A DNA stretch of 64,000 bases from Berghia stephanieae. Lineage: Eukaryota > Mollusca > Gastropoda > Nudibranchia > Aeolidiidae. The stretch spans positions 29,606,523 through 29,670,522 of the forward strand of contig CM067444.1 in assembly GCA_034508935.3 (NCBI GenBank), written 5' to 3'. The notes under the pieces were generated by a model. The model searched no databases, was not told the origin of the DNA, and saw only the letters and a program-made list of their open reading frames with translations. A program made the position numbers and the translations under genes. Shown piece by piece: positions 9,676 to 19,755 of the stretch (position 1 is its first letter; each line of letters opens with the position of its first letter).

Positions 9676-10641
9676 GTGAGAAACCAAATAGATTACATAC
9701 TCATCAGCAAACGTTTCCGAAACTCGGTTTTGTATGCCAAATCTATGCCGGGGGCTGACTGTAACAGCGATCATATACCTGTGCTATGCCCCATACGAGT
9801 TAAATTGAAAATCTGCAAAAGAACAAAGGCTAAACCTAAATACCAACTAGACATTCTCCGGGAGGAACAGAAGATACAAGAAAAATTTGAACTATCAGTA
9901 AGAAACAAGTTTGAAGTGCTTGGAGAACTAACAGATATAGAAGAGAAATATGAGCAGTTTAAAGACAGTGTTGCTGCATCATTAGAAGAAAATGTTCCAA
10001 CCACACTTAAGTTGCAGAAGAAGAAATGGATTACTCCAGAGATATTAGAACTAATGAATGAGAGAAGAAAGGCCAAAAATCAGGAAGAAAAATACAAGAC
10101 TCTGAACAGGCAGATAAAAAGAAAATGCAACGAAGCTAAAGAAGACTGGATAAATGAACAATGTCACTATATAATGTCCTGCAAAGAAAAAAATGGCAAA
10201 TTCTTCCATCAGAAAATCAAAGAAGTGACAAACAAAACTAAATCAGGTGCTAAAAGTGGATGCATCAAAGACAAGCGTAGAAACACCATCATGGACAAAG
10301 ACTGCATTCTAAACAGATGGTCAGAATATATTGAAGAACTTTTTTTTGATAATCGAGGAGAAATGCCTATGATAAAAGAACTGGAAGGGCCTTCTATAAT
10401 GAAAGATGAAGTTAGGAACGTCATGAAAAGCATGAAAAATGGAAAAGCTGCAGGACCTGATGCCATAACAATTGAAGCCTTGACTGGCCTGGGTGAATGG
10501 GGGATTGAATTCATCACAAACCTTCTAAATCAAGTGTATGACACAGGAAAAATGCCAACTGATATGAAACGATCCATTTTTATAGCACTACCAAAAAGCC
10601 AGGGGCAGTTGATTGTGAACAACACAGAACTATTAGCCTAA
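9676..10641 (+). pseudogene. LINE ORF, endonuclease C-terminus and RT fingers
   Basis: Frame of 321 codons, open upstream to about 9667 (GDGVRNQIDYILIS). QIDYILIS at residues 4-11 and SDH at 31-33 are the last endonuclease motifs; the His of SDH is the conserved catalytic one in APE-type nucleases. A lysine/glutamate-rich linker follows, then the RT entry motif NGKAAGPDAI from about residue 255. True coding leaves this frame near 10596, where CCAAAAAGCC has lost one A, and goes on in the frame at 10602 with DCEQHRTISLMSH. It is therefore not translated as one protein. The start shown is GTG and has no meaning; the 5' part of the gene is missing. Confidence 0.85.
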
Positions 10642-10716
10642 TGAGCCACCTCACAAAAATTCTTTTGAAGATAATTTTACTAAGAATAAGAAATAAAATA
10701 CGACCTGAAATTGGGA
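10602..10716 (+). pseudogene. LINE ORF, short middle segment of RT
   Basis: Third-frame piece encoding DCEQHRTISLMSHLTKILLK and then IRNKIRPEIG, the usual RT motif 2 region between NGKAAGPD and QFGF. It is separated from its neighbours by a single-base loss on each side (A-run near 10592-10596; near 10716). Too short to stand as a frame on its own. Confidence 0.75.
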
Positions 10717-10717
10717 G

Positions 10718-11806
10718 ATGCAATTTGGTTTTGTTGAGGACAAGGGTACCAGAAATGGAATATTCACATTATCAATGCTGATGGAAAGATGTATTGAAGT
10801 AAATAAAGATCTGTATATGTGTTTCATCGACTATTCAAAAGCCTTTGATAAAGTACAACACGAAAAACTATTCAAAATTCTATCATCCTTGGACATTGAT
10901 GGTAAAGATTTAAGAATATTACGGAATTTGTACTGGGAACAAGAAGCAGCAATGCGTGTTGACAACGAACTAAGCAGTTTTACACCTATTAGAAGAGGAG
11001 TTAGGCAGGGGTGTGTTTTGTCTCCAGATTTATTCAACCTCTATAGTGAAATGATATTAAGAGATATCGAACATAAGAAGGGGGTGTGTATTGGAGGAAA
11101 GAATGTAACAAATCTGAGGTATGCAGATGATACGGTTCTACTGGCAGAATCTGAACATGAACTACAAGAATTACTGGATGTTGTAGTCAGGAGTAGTGAA
11201 AATATGGGACTGGAACTGAATATATCTAAAACAGAATGTATGACGGTATCTAAAAATAATAACCCACCAGCCTGTGTAATAACAAGCAGAGGACAAACAA
11301 TACAACAAGTTGAATGTTTCAAATATTTAGGCTTCAATGTAACATCCAATGGAAAATCAGATTGTGAAATAAAGAAAAGAATAGGTATGGCGAAGAATGC
11401 ATTCAACCAGCTGCATACAATTATGAAAAACAGGAATATTAGCATGAAAACAAAAATCAAAGTCCTGGATTGCTATGTACTGTCTGTGCTGCTATATGGT
11501 TGTGAGAGCTGGACCATAAACAAGACCATGGTTAAAAGACTGGAGGCAGTGGAAATGTGGTTTTACAGAAGAATGATGAGGGTGTCATGGATGGAAAGGA
11601 AAAGAAATGAAGAAATTTTAGAAATGGCAAAACAGAAAAAGATCACTGATAACAAAAATCATCAAACGCCAAATGGAATTTTTAGGACACATTATCCGCC
11701 ACCCTGGTTTGGAAATACTCGCCTTGACTGGAAAGATGAATGGAAAAAGAATAAGAGGAAGACAAAGAATAACGCATTTGAAAGGGATAAGAACTTGGAC
11801 AGATGA
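10718..11806 (+). pseudogene. LINE ORF, RT palm and thumb
   Basis: Frame of 362 codons. QFGF at residues 2-5; motif A FIDYSKAFDKV at 36-46 with the first catalytic Asp; motif B RRGVRQGCVLSPDLFNLY at 92-109; catalytic YADD at 135-138; motif D/E with LNISKTECM and FKYLGF after it; then LLYGCESWTI and MWFYRRMMRVSW of the RTE-type C-terminal region. All catalytic residues are kept. Genuine coding shifts near 11638 in an A-run (CAGAAAAAGATC) to the frame read from 11640; the last ~55 codons of this frame are out-of-frame sequence. Confidence 0.88.
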
Positions 11807-11906
11807 AGCTGAGAAAGGTGGCGCTGCTTTAATAGAATTGGCAAGAGATAGATCAGCTTGGCGGAAGATGACCTCCGACGTCTGCTTCAGATATGGAACT
11901 ACATGA
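11640..11906 (+). pseudogene. LINE ORF, C-terminal tail
   Basis: Reads RSLITKIIKRQMEFLGHIIR, then GKRIRGRQRITHLKG and DRSAWRKMTSDV, ending at a TGA at 11904-11906. FLGHIIR and GRQR followed by W-x-DR-xWR is the standard ending of RTE/BovB-like proteins. It is displaced by one base from the palm segment before it. Confidence 0.85.
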
Positions 11907-12008
11907 GATGAGGGATTACACAAGGTGGCAGGAATGTGAAACACGGACGGACACATGCACTCATTTATTGACTTCGTGAATAATATCTGCAAAAGGATAT
12001 TATATTCA

Positions 12009-12059
12009 GAAAGAACGGGACGGGGGGGGGTGGGGGGGGAGAGAAGGGGGAGGAGAGAA

Positions 12060-12117
<58 letters not shown>

Positions 12118-12173
12118 GGGGGGGGGGAGAGGGAGAGAGAGAGAGAGGGGGGGAGAGGGAGAGAGAGAGAGAT

Positions 12174-12229
<56 letters not shown>

Positions 12230-12252
12230 ATGGGGGAGGGGGGGGGGGGGGG
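12009..12252. repeat. Purine tract, (GA)n with G runs
   Basis: About 240 bp with almost only purines on the + strand, GA repeats alternating with G8-G12. Directly downstream of the LINE, so it may have grown from the LINE tail. Confidence 0.93.
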
Positions 12253-12389
12253 AAGAGTGGAAAATGTTGCCATTCTGGTTAATATTCAAAGTGTTTACTT
12301 CAAAACCTAATGCCAGCGGTATTGCATTTTATAAGCGTAATCAAAGCTAAGATAATGAAAGAACCTATCATATGAGTCAGTCGAGTTTA

Positions 12390-12390
<1 letters not shown>

Positions 12391-12453
<63 letters not shown>
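12391..12453. repeat. (TC)n microsatellite
   Basis: CT dinucleotide run with one TA interruption. Confidence 0.95.
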
Positions 12454-12546
12454 GTCCATCAGACGTCATTGGGTAGCCTAGTTTGAGCAATACTCCCTAA
12501 CTGCAACAAATAACGTTTTTAACCTCAGTCCTATTTTTTTGGGCCT

Positions 12547-12752
12547 TATGCCCTGAAGGACTTTAATAACTTGCCTCTTCTAAAGTGTATGCCTTTTTCT
12601 TCCTGTTCTTTTGCTCCTCTCGGAACTTAAAATTTGGTGGCATGAGCCTTTTGTGCTCTGAAGGACTACTACTTACTAACTTGCCTCTTCGACAATGTGT
12701 TCCTCTTTTTATTCTTTTGCTCCCCTCAGAACATAAAATTTGGCTGGCACTG
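12547..12752 (+). repeat. Tandem duplication of about 105 bp (SINE-D tail-like)
   Basis: Two adjacent units share CTGAAGGACT, AACTTGCCTCTTC, TTCTTTTGCTCC and AACATAAAATTTGG. The unit begins like the end of SINE-D (GCTCTGAAGGACT), so it may be a duplicated SINE-D 3' region. Confidence 0.65.
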
Positions 12753-12796
12753 ACGACACCGCTCCCCAGCGGAACATAAGGAACAGGGCAAAAAGT

Positions 12797-12945
12797 GCGA
12801 CTTGGATAGCTCATACGGTAGAGATCACGGCCAGGCGGAGTTGTCGTACCAGTAAGGTCGCCGGTTCGAGCCCCCATCGCCGCCGTGAAGTTTTTATTCT
12901 CCTTTGTCTGCTGGCACTGTCCTACTCACTTCATTTCTTGTTGTT
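12797..12945 (+). mobile_element. SINE-B, best copy
   Basis: GGATAGCTCATACGGTAGAG (A box), GGCCAGGCGGAGTTGTCGTA, B box GGTCGCCGGTTCGAGCCC, ATCGCCGCCG, then a T-rich link and the tail GCTGGCACTGTCCTACTCAC ending TTCATTTC. About 150 bp in total. Confidence 0.85.
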
Positions 12946-14100
12946 GCAAAAAAGCCCGTTACACGCCACACGCTTCAACAAGCCACTGACATGGGGATCG
13001 GCTTTGACACCTAAAACCCTAAGGCTGTCCTCGCATTGGCTGTCCTCCTGACTGGTTAAATCTTAAATTACATACATTTCTTGACTGCTTCTTCTAACGG
13101 GCGTTGATCGATGTCTGCGCTGTGCCTTCTGCATAAGTCCGTGTTAGGGGGAAAATGTTAGATAACCGTTGTCCAGTGACCAGAAGACCAGGCGGGTCTT
13201 ATACGGATTCTATTGTTTGAAGAAAGTGTTTTGACATTCTTTAGCGAGTTGACTGTCAGCGCTTATCGTTCTTGGCATTATTCCGAGTTGAGAGGGAGGG
13301 AGGGAGGGAACCGCGAAATCGGGAATTTCATGTCGATCAAAAGCCACATCAAACATCCCCAATAACCGGAGAATAACCGAAGTATTATAATATTAGTCAT
13401 GACGTCAATGACATAAATTCTTTCATTTTAAGTGTATTGATTTAGTATTAAATCGTAATGCTGTGTGTTGATAATCCGGTTTTCAATGTATTTTTAAAAG
13501 AAATAGACATGGTAAAAATAAAACAACAACAACAAAAAAATAATAAAAAACAACAAAAAAAAAACATCTGATTGTTACACTTTAGAGTCACTAGGGAGTT
13601 GATGCTTTTGCTCTTATTGTTGTTGCATTTGTTATATAAAAGAGCTTGAGCAACGCAAGGGTCAAAGTTTTTGGCACAGTCTGGTCACTAAGCGCGTTTG
13701 ACATTGCCTGGCTGTATCAAAAGAGGATGCTCCTCTTGACTGCTCGGGCTTTGGTTTTTGGAGTTGTCGGTGTTTTGTTTTCTCTGTTTCTTTCTTTTGA
13801 ATTACATTCTTTCTATACAACGCTATGATATAATTTGAATCACGAATTAACTTTTTTAAAACCCTCAATTAAATGTTAAAATCCTTTTTATGAGGGATTC
13901 AGAGCAAACGAATTCCGTAGTAACGTTTCCCGATTAACAGGTTTGTGTAACTATCCATAACATAAGTAGGGTCAGTGGATTTCTTGCGATTACAAATGAT
14001 TTGCCCAACTGATCGTTTACACAGGTCAATCCGTTCGTGTTTATTGTTTTGCTGATCTTCTGTTTTTAGATTCGAGCTCCTGTGGTCGGGCATACGTCCA
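12946..14100. other. Unassigned stretch
   Basis: No gene, RNA or repeat family recognised. Includes (GGGA)n at 13290-13310 and an A-rich stretch at 13520-13565. The 60-68 aa frames at 13646-13868 overlap on opposite strands and resemble nothing I know. Confidence 0.4.
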
Positions 14101-14142
14101 GAATTAATAATAATAATAATAATAATATAATATAATAATTCC
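14101..14142. repeat. (TAA)n microsatellite
   Basis: AAT/TAA run with two frame slips. Confidence 0.9.
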
Positions 14143-14880
14143 AAGTCCTAAATACTGGCCTAGGGGTCTTTGGAGAGATCGGTGATTAACCCGGTTTTAC
14201 AAACACTTCTCATACAGACACGTGACATATTGGTTAGCCTCTTGATAGGACATTGACTGACGAGTCAATATCAGATTACGTAGTGTTTTTATGCACCTCC
14301 GTTGACGGTGTATCTTAACGGATCGTTTTTATACACCTCCGTCAAGACTCATTCCACCCAATTTCATTAACGATATTGTATTTCTGCATTTGGACATGGC
14401 GAAAGTTATATCGTGACATCTGTAGGATGTTTTTGTTAATAAATTTATATAAAAATAATAATAATTTAAAAAATCGAAATATAAAACCAGAAAATAGAAG
14501 TTGCATTGAAGGTAAAATAATGTTTTAGAAAGACCTTATTAAATGTGATGAACAGTCAGGTGGCTCCGGGTTCGATTCCCAATCTTGACCTTTTTTTTTT
14601 TTTGATTTACTTTGTTTTTGTTTGCTTTTTTTTCTTGCTTTATTTTTTCAAAAACTTTTTATCATGTTTTTAAAAGACTTCGATTTTAATATTCTAAAAT
14701 TATTTATTTATTTGAGATCAGTATTTGTGTGCCATGTTTCTTTTTACTTTTGATTTTTTAAATTATTGTTATTATTCTTTAATTTATTATCATTGTACAT
14801 CGGTAATCACTAAGCAGCGTGCTAAACTACAATCTAAAACTATTTAAACCTCATGGACGTATGCAGCAACAACTTTACCA
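14143..14880. other. AT-rich stretch with isolated tRNA B-box-like word
   Basis: GGCTCCGGGTTCGATTCCC at 14563 resembles a B box but has no matching A box, so it is likely a SINE scrap. ATGCACCTCCGTTGACGG at about 14293 is related to the hairpin at 14888. Otherwise nothing seen. Confidence 0.4.
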
Positions 14881-14887
14881 TCACCGC

Positions 14888-14932
14888 CAACGGAGGTGCA
14901 TAAAAACGGAGCGTTTTTGTACACCTCCGTTG
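14888..14932. repeat. Hairpin (inverted repeat)
   Basis: AACGGAGGTGCATAAAAACG and its near-exact inverse CGTTTTTGTACACCTCCGTT are separated by 3 bases. Further copies of the arm word lie at 14930-14945 and at about 14284-14345, 550-600 bp upstream. Confidence 0.8.
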
Positions 14933-15114
14933 GAGGTGTATACAAACGCCACCATCAGATTATGCTCTCTAACACTACATCCACTACCACCACGACAGCT
15001 GTGGGTTGGTACTTGTTTACGAATGGTTAAACTGAGGAAATATTATAAAGTCTTATCCCACTCTACTCGAACAGCAATCTCGCTCCGAGAGATTCTGGGA
15101 TCTAATCTTAGTAA

Positions 15115-15240
15115 AAAATGGTTATATCGCCTAACAGGCATCATTTTTCGTTCTTTGCGTTACGTGTTGCTGTTGGCAGGGACCTCTCGTAAAACGCTTT
15201 GAGCACGTTTAGTGGATATCGCGCTATATAAAAGCTCAAG
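15115..15240 (+). mobile_element. SINE-A, 3' half
   Basis: Begins in the central domain (ATATCGCCTAACAGGCATCA) and ends with CGCTTTGAGCACGTTTAG, GATATCGCGCTATATAAAAG, CTCAAG. The 5' half is too diverged to call. Confidence 0.8.
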
Positions 15241-15291
15241 TTTTTTTTATTACCTCTTTACATATGTTTTTGTTTAGAAATGTAAATTTAA

Positions 15292-15377
15292 CATCACATA
15301 TTCTGTATTCAACATAGGTGTAACATGAGTAGCATTACATATTCTGTATTCAACATAGATGTAACATGAGTAGCATG
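15292..15377. repeat. Two-unit tandem repeat, about 45 bp
   Basis: CATATTCTGTATTCAACATA followed by (G/A)(G/A)TGTAACATGAGTAGCAT occurs twice in direct succession. Confidence 0.85.
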
Positions 15378-15539
15378 TTATCTCCTTTGAATGTAACATC
15401 CATGCCATGTATCCTATTCACAGGGCGACAGCGACATCATCATCCGTCCACTTAACGCCTCGAAAATTGACCTAAACGTTGACACTTCAGGTGAGAAGTC
15501 TTCTGTAGTCTAAAAAAAACTTTAAATAAATAAGAAAGA

Positions 15540-15772
15540 AATTTGGCTAGAAAACTCGTACTTCAAATTACCCCCATCTTTCAAAGACAAACAAACAAAC
15601 AAACAAAAAACTCTAAAATTTTGGACGTCCTAAGTCCCAGGTTTGAAAGAGTTAGTCTCAGGTTTGAGAGTTTTATTTTTGGAAAGGTGAAGATCGTTTT
15701 AGTCAATCGATATCTGAAAGAAATGTTCCCGGCCAAAATTTCTAAAAAGATGATTTTTCAGAGTATTGCAGA
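15540..15772. mobile_element. MITE-P, degraded copy
   Basis: Left arm TTTGGCTAGAAAACTCGTAC, right arm CGATATCTGAAAGAAATG, CCCGGCCAAAATTTC. A (AAAC)n insert lies in the left arm. Confidence 0.65.
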
Positions 15773-16029
15773 ATGTCTCTAAGCTCATTTTTGTAAGATC
15801 AGTGAAAAGGAAATGCGATAGCAAAACGGTGAACAAGTACGTCGGGTTAGGCGTTTAACTTCAAAGTAAATACATTTTATCCCCGGCTATTTGTTGTCAA
15901 TGGAAAGAGATCGTTTTTCATCTCTCGTGTACTTAATACAGGTTTAATACAACCGTCAAAACTGTGGCGTTGCATAATAATTATTATTCTTATGAGACTC
16001 ATCGTCTCAAATTGGTATTGCGTCGGGGT

Positions 16030-16362
16030 CGACGTGTACATATGTGACCCACCGTATCAAAGCGGTATTATGTAGGGATCCACTCGGTAAGGGAAATTGA
16101 ATTCATAGCCACAAATATCCAACTTGGGCTTAATTTCTGTAGGTCATGGTGGAGTATAAAGACTATTTCTTGCATTGCAAAAACTTCTAAGCACCAATTT
16201 CTCATAATTTTATCTCTAAATTCACTTTTTGGAGTCTGAATCATCCGACATAATACCGTTTTGAGACGGAGGGTCACATATATGCAGGTCTGATGACATC
16301 ATAACCCACTTATGGGCCAAGTTTAACATTGTTGTAATGGACAATATTTTGCGGGTTTAATT

Positions 16363-16399
<37 letters not shown>

Positions 16400-16466
16400 A
16401 GATTTCAATTACAACAATGAGCCCAAAAGGAATTGGGTTATCAGACCTGCAAATAAGTGCATGACG
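16030..16466. mobile_element. MITE-H copy interrupted by MITE-G
   Basis: Left end CGACGTGTACATAT at 16030-16043, resuming at 16278 with ATATATGCAGGTCTGATGAC and ending near 16466. Flanks GTCGGGGT (16022-16029) and GTCGAGAT (16467-16474) agree at 6 of 8 positions, supporting an 8-bp duplication. A T-run of about 32 sits in its centre. Confidence 0.82.
16044..16277. mobile_element. MITE-G, subfamily B, nested in MITE-H
   Basis: GTGACCC...GGGTCAC with ATAT on both sides (16040-16043, 16278-16281). A comparable uninterrupted MITE-H left end at 31912 reads GTACATATATGCAGG, so ATAT was duplicated. The interior (ATTTCTTGCATTGCAAAA, CACTTTTTGG) matches 44836 rather than 2976. Confidence 0.92.
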
Positions 16467-16488
16467 GTCGAGATGTTTTGAATGCTGA

Positions 16489-16751
16489 ATATCGATGGTC
16501 GGCGGATCAAACCTCTGAAGTCCCGATTTTCACGATCGGCGGATCAAAACTCGGAAGTCTACATAATATGAGCTTTGCACACCGTGTTTTCTTTAATTTT
16601 GGGTGGATCAGAAAAAGAAAAGAAAAGAATTAAAAAAAAAAAAAAAGAAAACATTGTGTGCAAAGCTCGTATGCTAGATAGACTTCAGACTTTTGATCCA
16701 CTGATCGTGAAAATTGAGATTTCAGAGGTTTGATCCGCCCACCATAGATAT
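16489..16751. mobile_element. MITE-Q, fold-back element
   Basis: Two arms of about 115 bp mirror each other around an A/T-rich centre near 16620: ATATCGATGGT, GGCGGATCAAACCTCTGAA, TTTTCACGATC and GAGCTTTGCACAC on the left, their inverse on the right ending ACCATAGATAT. Only copy in the window. No frame. Confidence 0.82.
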
Positions 16752-16904
16752 TGAATTTAAAGTAAAAAATTCCAACCTAGATTAAATGTCTTTTGCTTTC
16801 GTGAGGAAAATGAATCCGTTGTCTTGAAACGAGATCATTCAAAATTTCATAAATCGGATCTTTAAGCTTTAAATTCACTTTCAGGTATTTGAAAGAAACT
16901 TGTG

Positions 16905-17178
16905 TGGCTGTATCAGCTTGTGGTATGACACTCGCTTTCGGGTCGGAAGGTCATGGGTTCGAGCCTCATTCGGGGGAATAGTTGAGTCCTTGGAAAAGTC
17001 TCTATCCTCACATTCTCTCATGGTACTCGGGGTGTGAAATGAGTACCTGGCCGTTAACAGCGTAGTCTGTGTCGAGACTTTTTATGTCACGTGCTTCTGT
17101 TGGTCAGAGACACTTTGTAAAAAGCTCTGAGGACATTTAGTGGATGTTGCTCTATATAGTAGCTGAAAGCTCAATTTA
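16905..17178 (+). mobile_element. SINE-A copy
   Basis: Whole element from TGGTATGACACTCGC to GCTCTATATAGTAGCTGAAA, with several substitutions and a shortened GCCTAACAGG region. Confidence 0.85.
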
Positions 17179-17640
17179 TTGATTTATCCCGACAGAGTGA
17201 GAGTGCGGGTAATATAATATTGTAGCTTCTAATACATGCCTCAGAGACATTGTAATACACATCATCGTCCTTTCGTCAACAATGAAAAGGGAGTGGTAAT
17301 TCATCGCATCCTGAAATCTTACACTTTCGAACTTGACAAAGCTTAAGTAATGTCTAATTCGGAAAGTAATGAGGATTATTGCTCTTAGAGGTAGAAATAT
17401 ATAATTTATTTTTAAAAAATTGTTTTCTTGATTTTTTTTTTTAAACTCAAACATTACCTGGACTTTAGGTGCAACAAGCACGTTCTGTAGGCTGAAGGAA
17501 TGAAATGCATTAAACTCAGGCTTAGGGCAGGATTTTCTTTTCGGACTCGCAGATTCATTAAGCAGGTTTTTTTTTTTTCATTTTTGACCTGGCAGAAAGT
17601 TATTTTATATTGACCATTCAATGTTCTATCCAGAAAAAGG

Positions 17641-17936
17641 AGAGTTTTATAGAGCCCAATGTCCACTCTAAGTCTCAAAGCGCTTTACAAGGGATCCCTG
17701 ACCAACAGAAACACTTAACATGTAGGACATGACATGACGCCTGTTAGGCGATATCATTTTTTAGGACAGAACAAAGTTGTTAATGGCCTGGTACTCATTT
17801 TACACCTAAGCACGGTGAGAGAATGTAAATAAACAGCCTTTTCCAAGGACTCAACTATGCGCCGAGTGAAGCTCGAACCCAGGACCTTCCGATCCGAAAG
17901 CAAGTGTCTTACCACTAGACCAAATAGCCGCACAAA
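17641..17936 (-). mobile_element. SINE-A, full-length copy
   Basis: From the inverted tail (AGCGCTTTGAGACTTAGAG) to the head rc of GCGGCTATTTGGTCTAGTGG. Confidence 0.9.
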
Positions 17937-17984
17937 AAGTCACAATAAATCATAATCACCAATTGTTTCTAGCTGAGGGGAACC

Positions 17985-18217
17985 GGGGTTAGCCGAAGCC
18001 ATCGTTAACTTATAGCCTGACACTGACCAAAAAAATGACGTCAAAAGACAAGTCTTTGGCCACAAAAGAAAACAAATCGAGTTGTATTCATAGTTCAACC
18101 AATGGAATCACTTATTGTTTCCTGGACTTAAGGTGCAACCAAGCACGTTCTGTAGTTAACGATGGCTACGGTTCTAGTGTCAGGATATTAAGTTAACGAT
18201 GGCAACGGGCTAGCCCC
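17985..18217. mobile_element. MITE-R, inverted-repeat element
   Basis: About 40-bp terminal inverted repeats: left GGGGTTAGCCGAAGCCATCG, TTAACTTATAGCCTGACACT; right AGTGTCAGGATATTAAGTTA, ACGATGGCAACGGGCTAGCC, CC. Inside is GGACTTAAGGTGCAACCAAG, of which a near-identical 33-bp fragment sits alone at 17459-17491. No target duplication that I trust. Confidence 0.72.
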
Positions 18218-18362
18218 AGCTCCATGGATATTATTGATCAAAATGACGTATTGCTCTTACGTGGCATTTTAACACCAACGATTAAATAGATAATATTATG
18301 TTAAGCAGTATGCTACGCCATGTCACAATGAAGCTATTACCGTCATCAACTATCTTACATAT

Positions 18363-18910
18363 GTGGCCCACGGGGTCATTCTGGTATTATGTCTGAATGA
18401 ATCAGATAAAGAAAAAATGAGTTTTAAATTCAAACCGAACTGAATTTGGAAATCCAACTCTTTAGAAGTCCAAGACAAAACAGTCATCTCCCTCAATAAA
18501 GTCATTTATTTTTGCCCAAATTCCTTTTTAAATTAAGCTTTTATATAGAGCAATGTCCACTAAACGTGCTCAAAGCACTTTACAATGAGTCCCTGGCCAA
18601 CAGCAACACGTAACATGTAGGACGTGACATGACACCTGTTAGGCGATATTACAATTTTTTTTTAGGACAAAGACAACGCTGTTAACGGCCAGGTACTCGT
18701 TTTACATCTGAGTTAATGTGAGTAAAGAGCCTTTTCCAAGGATTCAACTATGCGCCGAGCGAGGCTCGAACCCAGGACACCTTTCGATCCGAAAGCGAGT
18801 GTCATACCATAAGACCACATCGCCGCACAAAAAAGTGAATTTTATGAGTGAAATTTATTCACCAGGTTTAGCCCAGCCAGACACATTACCGTTTTGAGGG
18901 GACTGGTCAC
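18363..18910. mobile_element. MITE-G, divergent copy interrupted by SINE-A
   Basis: Left end GTGGCCCACGGGGTCATTCT then GGTATTATGTC after ATAT; right end CATTACCGTTTTGAGGGGAC, TGGTCAC. Removing the SINE at 18534-18828 leaves about 250 bp, the usual family length. Confidence 0.75.
18534..18828 (-). mobile_element. SINE-A, full length, inserted in MITE-G
   Basis: Inverted tail GAGCAATGTCCACTAAACGT at the left, head rc at the right (GAAAGCGAGTGTCATACC). It post-dates the host MITE-G. Confidence 0.88.
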
Positions 18911-19482
18911 GTATCATTATACAAACACCTATTTATTATGACAGGAGCATAAACTACAGACCCGCGAAAAGCGATTGGTATCACGTACATACCTAATTAC
19001 AGGCAAAATAGAGCTTACCGTGTGAACCAGGTATTAACCAGGTGACTATAAAACAGACGGGGTATGGTATATATTATTTAAATAAGCCATTATTTTATTT
19101 TCAGGTGAGACTTGAGTTAGTTAACCTTTGAAAACAGTGAGAGAAGCGAGAAACCGTTTTAAAGTTGGCTAGGGTAATCCAACTGTACCTGAATTTCAAT
19201 TAGAATTGTTTGGTTTTCACCTATCACTGGTGTTTTTTCTTTAAATATTATTTTTACTGCAGCAGCTGTAAAGATCACCAACTAAAAATTGACCTGTCTT
19301 CATAACGACATTACTGCTTCATTATTTTCACTCGTTCAATTGAGATAATAAACGTGGATTAAATTTATATTGTTTTATTGCGTTAGTAATTTCAAATAAG
19401 CTAGAAATTCAAAAGCAGAAAGTTCAAGGATTTTATTTTGATAATGTGTGTGACCAGACAAACTGGGAAAGTAGAGAGCGGT
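18911..19482. other. Unassigned stretch
   Basis: No gene or repeat family identified. Confidence 0.4.
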
Positions 19483-19509
19483 GGGGGGGGGGGGGGGGGG
19501 GGGGGGGGA
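19483..19509. repeat. Poly-G run
   Basis: About 27 G with one A after it. Length in an assembly is unreliable. Confidence 0.85.
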
Positions 19510-19518
19510 GGGAGGAGG

Positions 19519-19665
19519 TGCTTGAAGCCTGGGATCGTGAAAATACCAACGAAAGAGAGTGATAATGGAGAGGTTTCGGATGGGAACAATACAGACAAAC
19601 AATGTCTGACATTTGTCTGTATTGGTCCCACCCGAAGCCTCTCCAATACGACCAAACAAACTGCA
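19519..19665. mobile_element. FB-1-related hairpin
   Basis: Shares GCTTGAAGCCTGGGATCGTG, AAAATACCAACGAAAGAG with 3256-3300, then folds: GAGAGGTTTCGGATGGGAAC...GGTCCCACCCGAAGCCTCTC, with ACAGACAAA/TTTGTCTGT inside. Confidence 0.65.
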
Positions 19666-19755
19666 GGTTTAGTGGATGTTGTCGTATACAAGTCAATGCT
19701 CGTTTATTATTTATTATTATTATTTTGATGCGAAATGATGTCCTAAAAAATAAAA

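Larger units (their letters stand above)
9661..11930 (+). mobile_element. RTE-like LINE, 5'-truncated and frame-broken
   Basis: Carries the C-terminal end of an APE-type endonuclease, a complete reverse-transcriptase domain and the RTE/BovB-type C-terminal region (YGCESWTI, RRMMRVSW, FLGHIIRHP, RGRQR). It is cut off at about 9661 within the endonuclease, so it is a dead-on-arrival copy. Three single-base losses, two of them in A-runs, break the frame. The 3' side after the stop at 11906 leads into a purine tract at 12009. Target duplications not identified. CR1/Jockey placement is less likely given the C-terminal motifs. Confidence 0.88.

Noticed and set aside
11618-12350. Long overlapping Ser/Leu/Pro and Arg/Glu-rich frames on both strands
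   Set aside because: They follow the purine tract and end in unrelated sequence; typical low-complexity artefacts.
16367-16398. Poly-T as retrogene tail
   Set aside because: It lies in the centre of MITE-H, not at the end of a retroposed sequence.
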